A stretch of 64,000 bases of DNA from NCBI GenBank assembly GCA_022836915.1, contig CP094668.1:2790001-2854000 (forward strand), given 5' to 3'. The notes under the pieces are model-generated. The model did no database searches and was not told the origin of the DNA. It saw only the letters and a program-made list of their open reading frames with translations. Of the stretch, positions 17,072 through 24,593 are shown piece by piece; the first letter of the stretch is position 1, and the number at the start of each line of letters is the position of its first letter. This DNA is from Paenibacillus sp. OVF10. GTDB taxonomy: Bacteria > Bacillota > Bacilli > Paenibacillales > Paenibacillaceae. The position numbers and the translations under genes were made by a program.

Positions 17072-17287
17072 ATGATTAGGTTGAGATTAAATGAACTTAT
17101 GAATGAACGAGGGCTGAATCCTCGACAGATAAGCAGCATGACAGGAATCAGATGGAATACTGTATCTGATATGGCCGAAAACAAGTCCAAAGCTTGGTCA
17201 CCTGAGAACTTGAATAAAATCATGGTGGCATTAGAACTTACCGATATAACGCAATTGATTGAATATAAAAGGGAACAGCAGGAGTAA
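17072..17287 (+). CDS. Cro-like XRE regulator
   Basis: ATG 17072 follows GAGGTGATAACG and gives a 71-residue protein that is little more than one helix-turn-helix (RLNELMNERGLNPRQISSMTGIRWNTVSDMAENK). This is the Cro/YozG-like type. It is divergent from the tiny operon and shares two operators with it. It most likely represses both promoters and so keeps the membrane peptides silent. A terminator follows its stop. Confidence 0.8.
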   Translation: MIRLRLNELMNERGLNPRQISSMTGIRWNTVSDMAENKSKAWSPENLNKIMVALELTDITQLIEYKREQQE

Positions 17288-17307
17288 TCCAGTTGTTCCT
17301 TTTTTTA
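17271..17307 (+). terminator. Terminator after the small XRE gene
   Basis: GGAACA (17272-17277) pairs with TGTTCC (17294-17299), followed by eight T. Part of the stem is inside the last codons of the gene. Confidence 0.8.
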
Positions 17308-17371
17308 CGTCATATAGGAAAGAATACATTTCCATTTTAACAAAATATACACAATTATTTACAATATGTGG

Positions 17372-17400
17372 TTGATAGAGTGTGTGAATTGATATATTAT
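17372..17400 (+). promoter_or_regulatory. Promoter of the secreted-protein operon
   Basis: TTGATA (17372-17377), 17 bases, TATTAT (17395-17400), about 40 bases before the start at 17440. Confidence 0.6.
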
Positions 17401-17439
17401 AAAAAAATGTAACATAATCCCAATTAAGGAGTGATATTT

Positions 17440-17931
17440 TTGTTGAACAAAGCGTGGAAAGTTGGAGTTGCTTTCGCATTATCTAGTGTTATGATGGTAG
17501 GAACATCGGTCGGTGCCTTTGCTTCTAGTTTGCCACAAGAAAAAATCATTACTGATATTGAAACTACTATTTCAACGCCTTCAGTAAATCCTATTGTAAA
17601 TGAAACTATTAATGCAGCCCCTGGTAACGATAATGTTGAAATTCAAGGTAAGGCCAAGGTTGCAGCCGCTACAATTAAGGCATTGTCCAAATTCGTAAAG
17701 AATAACTCGGATACAATTCGTGATCTCTTACCTGGCGATAAACTGAAAGATGCCTGGGATGAAGCAAGTTGGAATATTACTAATGAATTGGATTTCTTAG
17801 CTTCTTTAGGTGATGCGGTTGAAGAACAAGTTCAAAATGCCATTGTACAAGCTATTATGGGCGTAGCTCAAGGATCTATTAGCAGTTCAGTGGCTAATAG
17901 AATTGCTAATGTAGTAATGTTGTTCTTATAA
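17440..17931 (+). CDS. Secreted protein of unknown function
   Basis: TTG 17440, eight bases after AAGGAG, gives about 163 residues. A clear signal peptide (basic NKAWK, hydrophobic core VAFALSSVMMVGTSVGA, AFA-SS cleavage) precedes a Thr/Asn-rich stretch and a helical C-terminal half ending in hydrophobic residues (VQNAIVQAIMGVAQGS, IANVVMLFL). An exported, partly hydrophobic product paired with a small cytosolic protein is the pattern of bacteriocin-like or lysogenic conversion gene pairs. That reading is inference; I recognise no domain. Confidence 0.65.
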   Translation: MLNKAWKVGVAFALSSVMMVGTSVGAFASSLPQEKIITDIETTISTPSVNPIVNETINAAPGNDNVEIQGKAKVAAATIKALSKFVKNNSDTIRDLLPGDKLKDAWDEASWNITNELDFLASLGDAVEEQVQNAIVQAIMGVAQGSISSSVANRIANVVMLFL

Positions 17932-17950
17932 AAAGGAGTAATATAATACT

Positions 17951-18304
17951 ATGCCAAACGAATCACTAGAAGAGAAAGTGGAAAGATTGGAACTATACGT
18001 TACGCTCCTACGGCAAATTGCTGTAGATCCCGAGGAATATCGATTGTGGGATTGGGTGATTGCAAATGAACTAAACGTTGATCAGTATAATTCAATTAAG
18101 AATGTATTAAAATTATGTGTTCGAGCAAATCTTGCGGCCGAGAAAGATCCATCTGTGAAAATTCCTACATTGGAAGAACTGGTTGATGACTTAGTCCCAA
18201 TTCTATCTCCAAATCCGAGAATAGCACATACTAAGGGTGTTATCGAACTGTTAAGAAATGCTGTGAAAATGACACCTTACCTATCTTTACAAAAATACTT
18301 ATAA
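17951..18304 (+). CDS. Cytosolic partner, DUF1878-like (YhaI-like)
   Basis: ATG 17951 lies 19 bases after the secreted gene, behind AAAAGGAG. The 117-residue helical protein starts with EEKVERLELYVTLLRQIAVDPEEYRLWDWVIANEL, reminiscent of the YhaI/DUF1878 pattern (RLEYY-LL ... YPFY-LVI). No signal or membrane segment. It could be an immunity or regulatory partner of the secreted protein; the family match is tentative. Confidence 0.55.
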   Translation: MPNESLEEKVERLELYVTLLRQIAVDPEEYRLWDWVIANELNVDQYNSIKNVLKLCVRANLAAEKDPSVKIPTLEELVDDLVPILSPNPRIAHTKGVIELLRNAVKMTPYLSLQKYL

Positions 18305-18344
18305 GCGTATCAAAGCAACGAATTTTGACTTTGAAGGGTTTTGG

Positions 18345-18386
18345 AAAAGCTTCATCTTGCAGTAAATCTGCGGATGGAGCTTTTTT
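18345..18386 (+). terminator. Terminator of the secreted-protein operon
   Basis: AAAAGCTTCATC (18345-18356) pairs with GATGGAGCTTTT (18373-18384), with a smaller GCAG/CTGC stem in the loop and T6 at the end. Confidence 0.85.
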
Positions 18387-18390
18387 CATG

Positions 18391-18420
18391 TTGAATAACG
18401 AACGTACATTCGCATATAAT
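18391..18420 (+). promoter_or_regulatory. Promoter with LexA-like box before the YolD operon
   Basis: TTGAAT (18391-18396), 18 bases, TATAAT (18415-18420). In the spacer, CGAACGTACATTCG (18399-18412) resembles the SOS box CGAAC-N4-GTTCG with a weakened second half. YolD-type genes are often SOS-controlled, so LexA/DinR control is plausible but unproven. Confidence 0.5.
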
Positions 18421-18451
18421 ACAAACAAACGTTCTTATTGGAGGGATATAC

Positions 18452-18655
18452 ATGCCAGTGAAATACTTGGGTTGTTTAGTTGAAATCATTTATGAAGATC
18501 AAAGCGGAAAGATCACGAAACGCCGTATCCAGGTCAAAAGCATTCGGTCCGGAATGATCAAAGCTGATGATCTATTGTCAGGGCAGCCGCGGACATTTAA
18601 GGAATCCGGTTTACTGGCATGTCATCCAATCATGACGACAGCACAGGGGGCATAA
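18452..18655 (+). CDS. Small protein, first gene of YolD operon
   Basis: ATG 18452 behind TTGGAGG gives 67 residues with a WYL-like beta pattern (LVEIIYEDQSGKITKRRIQVKSIRSGMIKADDLLSGQPRTFK). Short proteins of this form are common before YolD and UvrX genes in Firmicute prophages. Probable regulator or nucleic acid binder; not certain. Confidence 0.55.
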   Translation: MPVKYLGCLVEIIYEDQSGKITKRRIQVKSIRSGMIKADDLLSGQPRTFKESGLLACHPIMTTAQGA

Positions 18656-18657
18656 AC

Positions 18658-18956
18658 ATGTTGAGTGATTACGAACGGAAAGTACTAAGGATCTTGTTTA
18701 ATTATAGTAGCGGCCGCAGACGATTACCAACGATCCATGAACTTACGGTTAAGACCGGTAAGGGAAGCCGGATGTTATTGCTGCTCTGGATGCTCTTGTG
18801 GCTGCGGCATACATACATTGGGAGGACAGGTCTGACTCTGCCCACATAGTGATATTGGAAGGCTGGGAACGTGAATCGGAGAAACCGAAGATCGACGCTA
18901 GACCTGCGCCAGCTCACAACAATAACAATAATACGGACTACTGGACTCAATACTGA
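18658..18956 (+). CDS. Small phage protein with winged-helix look (one frame break)
   Basis: ATG 18658 starts MLSDYERKVLRILFNYSSGRRRLPTIHELT, a LexA-like DNA-binding start. The frame breaks near 18770; one added G restores a 99-residue protein that continues DVIAALDALVAAAYIHWE and ends in an Asn-rich tail. The fold suggests a small winged-helix transcription factor (PTIHELxxxTG is close to the LexA recognition region). No cleavage domain is present. Confidence 0.55.
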
Positions 18957-18969
18957 GGAGGAATGCAAC

Positions 18970-19305
18970 GTGGCAAGCAAATTGACGGCGAACGGCGTTT
19001 ATGAAGGTTCCAGAATGATTTTGCCCGAACACCGAGAGGCATACTTGGCTGAGATGGAACTGCAAAAAAGACGAGGAAAGCCGGTGTTGGATGAACAAGA
19101 AATGCAACTCATTGAAGAAGCTATCTTTGAAACGTACCAGGAATGCAGATCAGTAACGTTAACTGTGTTCAGCCCATTTGATGACGAGGAGCTGCGGGGT
19201 GTCATTACATCAATTGACAAACCAAACAGGAGAGTCAAAATTGAACGTGGTGACGAGGATTATAGTTGGATTAAGATAGAAGAGATCATAAAAGCAAGCA
19301 TATAA
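18970..19305 (+). CDS. YolD-like protein
   Basis: GTG 18970 after GAGGA gives a 111-residue protein. Residues 10-25 (YEGSRMILPEHREAYL) are the YolD signature, followed by PVLDEQEMQLIEEAI. YolD-like proteins accompany UvrX/UmuC-type polymerases or phage SOS operons. No polymerase gene follows here; a terminator does. Confidence 0.8.
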   Translation: MASKLTANGVYEGSRMILPEHREAYLAEMELQKRRGKPVLDEQEMQLIEEAIFETYQECRSVTLTVFSPFDDEELRGVITSIDKPNRRVKIERGDEDYSWIKIEEIIKASI

Positions 19306-19310
19306 ATAGG

Positions 19311-19344
19311 AAGAGACCGGTTCAATTGATCGGTCTCTTTTCTT
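19311..19344. terminator. Terminator between convergent genes
   Basis: AAGAGACCGG (19311-19320) pairs with CGGTCTCTT (19331-19339), with T-rich bases after. It serves the YolD operon and probably the leftward gene ending at 19349. Confidence 0.75.
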
Positions 19345-19348
19345 ATGA

Positions 19349-19924
19349 TTATTCTTCTGTAGGATTATAGACATAAACACCTGGAAGATCTGGCCGATGT
19401 CCTTTGGAAATTGCAAGATACCTGTTCACGACATCTTCACCGAGTATCGAATGATTATACTCTCTTGAATCGGTGTTGTACCAGAATGTATATAGCGCTC
19501 CGCGAACTTTAACATCAACTACAATTACAGGAGCATCAGGCTCGTCGGCATCTGGATCATTCGGATCACAGCCAAAGTCATCTACCGATATAAAGCAGTG
19601 TTCCAGCACTCGCCAAGCTAATGCGGCCTTTATTTTATCTTTAACATACTCAGTAAATGGAACATTCGTCAGTTCTCTGATACGCCCATAATCGATTCCA
19701 TCCTCATTTTCATAAACATCTTCGAATAAGACACTGTTAAAACTCTGTTTGATTCCTTCAAGGAAAACTTCAGAAGAAGATTGATAAACATTAATCCTTT
19801 TGACCGTATAAACTTTCCCGTGTTCTAAAACTTTAGCAGCTTGTTCGTACTCACCATCCCATCCACCTCTATTCACAAAACGGACTTTAGACCCTTTTGG
19901 TGCAAAAATATTCATACTCATCAT
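19349..19924 (-). CDS. Phage accessory protein of unknown function
   Basis: ATG 19924 (behind GAAGGGAG) gives 191 residues, MMSMNIFAPKGSKVRFVNRGG and on. It has a small beta-rich N-terminal part and an acidic middle (DDFGCDPNDPDADEPDAP), then VIVVDVKVRGALYTFWYNTD. No family recognised. It is the last phage gene before the junction with cotJC and is transcribed towards the prophage interior. Genes in this place are often lysogenic conversion or defence genes; no evidence for either. Confidence 0.55.
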   Translation of the reverse strand: MMSMNIFAPKGSKVRFVNRGGWDGEYEQAAKVLEHGKVYTVKRINVYQSSSEVFLEGIKQSFNSVLFEDVYENEDGIDYGRIRELTNVPFTEYVKDKIKAALAWRVLEHCFISVDDFGCDPNDPDADEPDAPVIVVDVKVRGALYTFWYNTDSREYNHSILGEDVVNRYLAISKGHRPDLPGVYVYNPTEE

Positions 19925-19999
19925 ACATACTCCCTTCGGCGGCAAGGTCATAAAATAGATATGCTTGGCAGTGAATTTTATTCTTCTATGATAGATAAC

Positions 20000-20014
20000 T
20001 ACGATGTGCAGAAG
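20000..20014. other. Putative right attachment junction (attR) in cotJC
   Basis: To the right of about 20008 the sequence encodes the CotJC C-terminal two thirds in frame; to the left the homology stops and a stop codon (TAA at 19996-19998 region) lies in that frame. The gene at 19349 and its leader are phage-side. The switch point is therefore the prophage end. The core sequence probably includes part of TGTGCAGAAGAA; its exact length needs the left end, which is outside the window. Confidence 0.6.
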
Positions 20015-20394
20015 AATTTTCTCATCTGGAGATGATTGCCACCATGATCTACAAGTTGACCAAGGACGCATCAGTGGATCAACTGGAAGAAGCGGGACTT
20101 GGGCCGAACTATGCTCAACGAGATTCTGCCTTGTTTTATACCAATTCCTCCGGTGTACCCTTTACAGCTGCTTACATTGCTGCAAAGGGTGATCCAATTG
20201 CGGATCTGTACGAGGACATTGCAGCAGAAGAGAAAGCCCGGGCTACATATCAATGGTTGATCGACCTGACCGATGACGTGGATCTGCAGGATAGTCTGAA
20301 GTTTTTAAGGGAACGCGAGATCGTGCATTCTTTGCGCTTCCGGGAGGCTGTAGAGATCCTGAAAGATGATCGGGAGACAAAGAAGATTTTCTGA
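20008..20394 (+). pseudogene. cotJC: cotJC 3' part, cut by prophage insertion
   Basis: CotJC is a manganese-catalase-like spore coat protein. The frame from 20008 reads AEEFSHLEMIATMIYKLTKD and continues YIAAKGDPIADLYEDIAAEEKARATYQW to the family end EILKDDRETKKIF, about 128 residues. In CotJC the same residues begin near position 65 of roughly 190, so the N-terminal third is absent. E and H of EEFSHLE and the later EEKA/H are metal-ligand positions. An internal ATG 20032 exists but lacks a spaced ribosome site. The missing 5' part should be at the other prophage end. Excision would rebuild the gene. Confidence 0.8.
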
Positions 20395-20405
20395 ACGTTT
20401 GGTAT

Positions 20406-20445
20406 AAAAGCAGAAGTCTGGCAGTCCGATAGGGCTGCTTTTTGC
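20406..20445 (+). terminator. Terminator after cotJC
   Basis: AAAAGCAG (20406-20413) pairs with CTGCTTTT (20435-20442) followed by T. Confidence 0.7.
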
Positions 20446-20521
20446 TTTGAGTTAATTGCTATGAGTTAATAAAGCCCGAAGCAGTGTACGTGATGTATTG
20501 AGGGTTGCTTTCAAATAAAAA

Positions 20522-20560
20522 GACGATCCTTTTTGAATTTAAAATAAAAGGGATCGTCCT
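20522..20560. terminator. Terminator of the KAS III-like cluster
   Basis: GACGATCC (20522-20529) pairs with GGATCGTC (20551-20558); the flanking T and A runs suit leftward transcripts ending at 20586. Confidence 0.75.
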
Positions 20561-20585
20561 GGTTATTATTTTGGTGAATTATGGC

Positions 20586-21578
20586 CTAATATTCAAGCAC
20601 CATGGCAACATTTTGCCACCCGGCTCCAACGGTCCAGAACAGAACTTTGTCACCACGCTGAATCTGACCGGTTGTAACCGCTCGATGTAATGCAATGAAC
20701 GGACTGCTGGTTGAGGTATATCCGAACTCATCTCCGATATAGACGGCAATATTATCACCAATGCCAACGTTCTCGGATACAGCCCGAATGTTACTAATGG
20801 ATAGCTGAGAGAAGCAGGCGGCTCTGATCTCGTCTGGTCCAATCTCGTTGCGTGTCAGCAAGGTACGAATGGACTCCGAAGCAGCGTCCACACAGATCGA
20901 ATCATCAAATGGGATGAATTTCACATGAAAGGCACCTGCATCCACACCTGTTTTGCCCAATTTCGCCAAGCCTTCTGCAGGAAAAAGAGAATTACCATAC
21001 ACACAGGTATCCGTCTGATAGATGGAATCAATGAAACCGACAGCATGTTCATCCCGCTCTACAATAACCGCCGCTGCTGCATCACCGAAATTGGCGAAGT
21101 ATACGGGATCATCGGGACTGGCGTGAGGAGCTACGTAATCCGAGCCGATGATTAATGCCCGGTGAATTCGAGGATTGCCCAGCATCTGCCGGCTAACCTG
21201 TTCGAAAGCAGCGGTCATGCCTGCACAGTTGGCGTTACTGTCAATACAGATCGTGTGAGAAGCTCCGTTAATCAGGCGATGAATCATCAAGGAATTCGTA
21301 GGAAAGATGTATTCCGGCGTTTGGCTTGCATAAGCAATCAGATCAATATCTGCACCGGTAAGTCCGGTTTTTTCCAGTAGATTACTGGCTGCCTCAAAGG
21401 CCATGCTTAGTGAATTTTCGTCATCGTTGTCAATTTTATAACGTGTATCACGACCAAGTGCCTTTAACAATCCACGAATATCTACACCTCTTGCATCAAA
21501 ATGTTCGATATAAAAATCATTGTGCACCTTGGTTGCAGGATGATAGATATCGATATCTACAATACGAATTCCGGCCAT
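20586..21578 (-). CDS. KAS III-like enzyme lacking the usual His and Asn
   Basis: About 330 residues of the ketoacyl-ACP synthase III fold. ATG 21578 has AGGAG at good spacing. The nucleophile motif SNANCAGM (Cys near 115) and the FANFGDAAAAV segment are clear. Where FabH has PHQAN the sequence reads CFSQLSIS, and where it has GNTSAAS it reads GYTSTSS, so the catalytic His and Asn that drive decarboxylative condensation are not present. Enzymes of this kind often transfer acyl groups without decarboxylation. It ends the cluster with STAS, AhpD-like and ThDP genes. Not the housekeeping FabH, I judge. Confidence 0.75.
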   Translation of the reverse strand: MAGIRIVDIDIYHPATKVHNDFYIEHFDARGVDIRGLLKALGRDTRYKIDNDDENSLSMAFEAASNLLEKTGLTGADIDLIAYASQTPEYIFPTNSLMIHRLINGASHTICIDSNANCAGMTAAFEQVSRQMLGNPRIHRALIIGSDYVAPHASPDDPVYFANFGDAAAAVIVERDEHAVGFIDSIYQTDTCVYGNSLFPAEGLAKLGKTGVDAGAFHVKFIPFDDSICVDAASESIRTLLTRNEIGPDEIRAACFSQLSISNIRAVSENVGIGDNIAVYIGDEFGYTSTSSPFIALHRAVTTGQIQRGDKVLFWTVGAGWQNVAMVLEY

Positions 21579-21632
21579 CTTCATTCTCCTCTTGAGCGGA
21601 AGGGTGAATTCACAGCTTGTCCGCCTGGTTTA

Positions 21633-21983
21633 TTAAGTGGTAACGGTAGATATGATTTCGAGATTGTCCAGGCCAACAGACCGACCAAGTCGGGACAATT
21701 GCATTTTTAGAATCGCGTTGTTCTCGAGGGTCAACACGACTTTTTTATATTCATCTTTTTTGAACATTTGAAGGCAGCCTTCCAGAAGAGGAACAATCTC
21801 CGGAGCAGTAACATTCAACTTTTTGCAATCGATGTTCAGGTCATACTCCTTGGTGTTAAGAGGAGCGATCGTATCCTGATATGCCGAGATGGAACGCAAA
21901 CCGTCTTCTTGAGAGAAAGAACCCTCCAGTTCAATGTTTAACACCTTGTTCGGAACGTCAGTCTTAAGAATGAAATTTCCCAT
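21633..21983 (-). CDS. STAS-like protein
   Basis: A 116-residue protein behind AAAGGAGAGAG, just upstream of the KAS III-like gene. ILKTDVPNKVLNIELEGSFSQEDGL and YDLNIDCKKLNVTAPEIVPLLEGC match the beta-helix pattern of STAS or SpoIIAA-like proteins. The phosphorylatable Ser of anti-anti-sigma factors is not evident. A partner or scaffold role for the neighbouring enzymes is possible. Confidence 0.5.
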   Translation of the reverse strand: MGNFILKTDVPNKVLNIELEGSFSQEDGLRSISAYQDTIAPLNTKEYDLNIDCKKLNVTAPEIVPLLEGCLQMFKKDEYKKVVLTLENNAILKMQLSRLGRSVGLDNLEIISTVTT

Positions 21984-22100
21984 GTTTGATCTCTCTCCTT
22001 TAAATAAGTTAAGGCTATCCTGCTAATGGATACACAGCCCCATAGGACCTCTGTTGAAAGCTTCTAAGATGAGAGCTGGTTCGAAGGATAATTTAACCAT

Positions 22101-22130
22101 ATTATAAAGGTAGGAATGTAAAAAGATCAA
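22101..22130 (-). promoter_or_regulatory. Possible internal promoter of the STAS/KAS III pair
   Basis: On the minus strand TTGATC (22130-22125), 18 bases, TATAAT (22106-22101). It lies in the 187-base gap between the AhpD-like and STAS genes, so the cluster may be two transcripts. Confidence 0.45.
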
Positions 22131-22170
22131 TAAAAAAGTCGAATCATGTATAAAAATGTAGAAAAGTGAA

Positions 22171-22539
22171 TTACTGTATTTCATCCAAGGTAGCAAGCAA
22201 AATATTGAATGCACTAATGATGCGTGGAGCACCCACACAGGGTGCCAGATGTAGCAATATTCCCTTGAGCTGATCCACCGTCACTCCCACACTCAGCGCC
22301 ATTGTGTAATGTACCCCCAATTGTTCATACTGTCCTTGGGTGATCAACGAAGAGATGATAGCAACTTCCTTCCATTGATCCGTAATCGTGGTGCGCTGAA
22401 AAATATCCCCGTATGCCGTCCCCATAATAAATTCCGACAATTCGGGAAAATGTTCTTTGATGGGGGCGAGGGCTCTTGCACCATATTCCCCAGAAAGCTT
22501 CGCGAAACGGTCTAGTCCCTGAGCTACATGTTCACTCAT
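22171..22539 (-). CDS. Carboxymuconolactone decarboxylase/AhpD-like protein
   Basis: A 122-residue all-helical protein behind AGGAGGAG. DQWKEVAIISSLITQGQYEQLGVHYTMALSVGVTVDQLKGILLHLAPCVGAPR matches the CMD family layout (usual motif ExxxLxxxxxxGxxxQLxxH). The usual AhpD CxxC pair is absent; one Cys (APCVG) remains, so disulphide reductase activity is unlikely. The gene follows the ThDP enzyme by 12 bases and is probably co-transcribed. Confidence 0.75.
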   Translation of the reverse strand: MSEHVAQGLDRFAKLSGEYGARALAPIKEHFPELSEFIMGTAYGDIFQRTTITDQWKEVAIISSLITQGQYEQLGVHYTMALSVGVTVDQLKGILLHLAPCVGAPRIISAFNILLATLDEIQ

Positions 22540-22551
22540 GATCTACTCCTC

Positions 22552-24183
22552 CTAATTCAAAGTTACGGTGCGGTGAGCCGTGGGTGGAATTTCATCTCGA
22601 TCGGTCAGAAGCTCAATAACAGTTACCTGATTCAACGTCTGGGCTGTGTTCAGCGCAGATGAGAATTCAGCAAGAGTTTCTGCTCGAAACGCAACCGCAC
22701 CGAGAGATTCGGCAAATTTGGCAGCATCCATAGGAACTTCATATAACGTGCCATCAATTCTGCCTGTTGTTTTTTCCATTCCTTTGAGTGCCATGTCCAG
22801 TTGTTTGTTGTTAACAACAATGAAGATGACATTTAGGTTGTTACATACCGCGGTATTGATCTCCGTCCCCAGCATCATGAAACATCCATCCCCGGTGATA
22901 CATACAACGGTCTCTTCAGGTGAAGCTGCCTTTGCACCTATCGCCATACCAATGGCGTTCCCCATGCAGGCAAAGTACGCGTCAAACACAAAGCTACCTG
23001 GTTTCTTGACTTTATATCGCTGAACGGCATGGAATCCATGGCTGCCATCATCAACAAACAGCTTATGATCGTAAGGAAGAAGTTCGCTCATCCCGTCCAG
23101 CACAGAAGCCAGAGACAGGCGGGGCAGATCTGGTAATGGGACAGTGTAATCCGTGGGTGTCGTGGTTCTCTCAGGAGTAGGGAGGTCTTCTAATGTGCCC
23201 AGCAAATATTGCAGGTTGTCCTTCAAATCACCGGTGATATGTAAGGTTTGAGCGCTCAGAATCTTGCCTACAAACGTAGGATCAGCGTCAAATTGAATGA
23301 GGTGTACCGGATGATGTTCAGGCTTCAGATTGCAGAGGGTCATGTCACTCAGACGTGAACCGAGTACGATATAAAGGTCACTTTGGTTCAGCATGTCGTC
23401 TGCATGCGGGAAACCTCCAACACCACAAGGTCCATGGTATAGGGGATGGTCCCACGCAATCGCTCCTTTTCCACCAGGAGTAGTAATGACGGGAATGTTG
23501 AACGATTCGGCCAAATGAAGCAATTCATCATGGGCTCTGGCGCGACTTACACCTTTACCAGCAATAATTAAGGGACGGTTGGATTGCTCAATGAGAGGAA
23601 GAATGCGATTCAGATTAGATACGCTAAGCAGAGGTTCCGGTTCGGGAATGACAATCCGGCATTGGGATAACAACTCGGTCTGTACGTCAAAAGGAATACA
23701 GAGGTGAACAGGGCCTTTATTAGGGCCGAGTGCAATGGAAAGGGCATGATTCAGCAGTGTGCCGAAGTGATCTCCACGCTCAACTAGTTTGCTGAATAGC
23801 GTAGCAGGCCTGAACATCTCAGCCAGATCAGCCAGATAGGAAGAGGAATCCTGGCACTGGGGTAGCCCCAGTTCCTGAATGGATTGATGACCCGTAATAA
23901 ACAGTACCGGCAGATTGTTGGCCTTTGCATGGGCTGCTGCAGTAAGCAGATTGGTTCCGCCTGGACCGGATGTGGCAAAGGCAACGCCGAGTTTACCCGT
24001 CTGTAATGCATAACCGGATGCGGCAAAACCTGAGCTGGATTCATGACGGCCTGGAATGAACTCTAATCCGTAATCCACCATTTTCAGTACAGCAGGACAG
24101 ATGGATTTACCAATAATACCAAAGACATGAGTAACGCCTAGATTACGCAGAGTTTCTGCCAAATAGTCCGCAACTGTTCTCAT
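22552..24183 (-). CDS. ThDP-dependent acetolactate synthase-like enzyme
   Basis: About 543 residues, ATG 24183 with GAGGTG. It has the three-domain layout of the AHAS/benzoylformate decarboxylase family: HVFGIIGKS, the catalytic Glu in RHESSSGFAASGYA (near residue 50), the TSGPGGTN loop, a central domain, and the ThDP-binding GDG (ITGDGCFMMLGTEINTA) with NN. It is not obviously biosynthetic AHAS, because no small regulatory subunit gene follows, and the neighbours are AhpD-like, STAS-like and KAS III-like. A carboligase that joins a 2-oxoacid to an aldehyde or thioester is plausible. Confidence 0.8.
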   Translation of the reverse strand: MRTVADYLAETLRNLGVTHVFGIIGKSICPAVLKMVDYGLEFIPGRHESSSGFAASGYALQTGKLGVAFATSGPGGTNLLTAAAHAKANNLPVLFITGHQSIQELGLPQCQDSSSYLADLAEMFRPATLFSKLVERGDHFGTLLNHALSIALGPNKGPVHLCIPFDVQTELLSQCRIVIPEPEPLLSVSNLNRILPLIEQSNRPLIIAGKGVSRARAHDELLHLAESFNIPVITTPGGKGAIAWDHPLYHGPCGVGGFPHADDMLNQSDLYIVLGSRLSDMTLCNLKPEHHPVHLIQFDADPTFVGKILSAQTLHITGDLKDNLQYLLGTLEDLPTPERTTTPTDYTVPLPDLPRLSLASVLDGMSELLPYDHKLFVDDGSHGFHAVQRYKVKKPGSFVFDAYFACMGNAIGMAIGAKAASPEETVVCITGDGCFMMLGTEINTAVCNNLNVIFIVVNNKQLDMALKGMEKTTGRIDGTLYEVPMDAAKFAESLGAVAFRAETLAEFSSALNTAQTLNQVTVIELLTDRDEIPPTAHRTVTLN

Positions 24184-24593
24184 GCGGGACACCTCGCTTC
24201 ATGAAATAGGTTATTAGAACCATACGCATATTCCATTTGTTGAATGCAAGTTACTGTCTAAGGTTGTAAGAGGAAATATTCATTGTTATTAGGAAGAATA
24301 TCTTTTTTTGTGGTTTTTTGTCAACCTGTTTTTGTGAGTCTAAATTCCTGATTCTTAAGTTGGTAACGCTTTAAGTGTTGCTGGATAAAGTAAAAATAAT
24401 TGGTTATATATCCCTGCAACGAATTACCCAATAGATACTTAATTACAAATAATGTAAAAATATGACTAACAATGATGAATTTCAGCCTAAAATAGCGACT
24501 TGAAAGCTAGAGGTTTATTTTTTTCGTATCAACGCATCGCATTCGCAATTCTTTGCTTTCTGCTATACTGGAAAGGAATTGGGAGGGGATGGA
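24184..24593. other. AT-rich divergent intergenic region
   Basis: About 400 bases between the leftward ThDP cluster and the rightward oxidoreductase. It holds no gene. A TATACT near 24564 could be the -10 of the oxidoreductase promoter. No strong operator or leader is evident. Confidence 0.5.
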
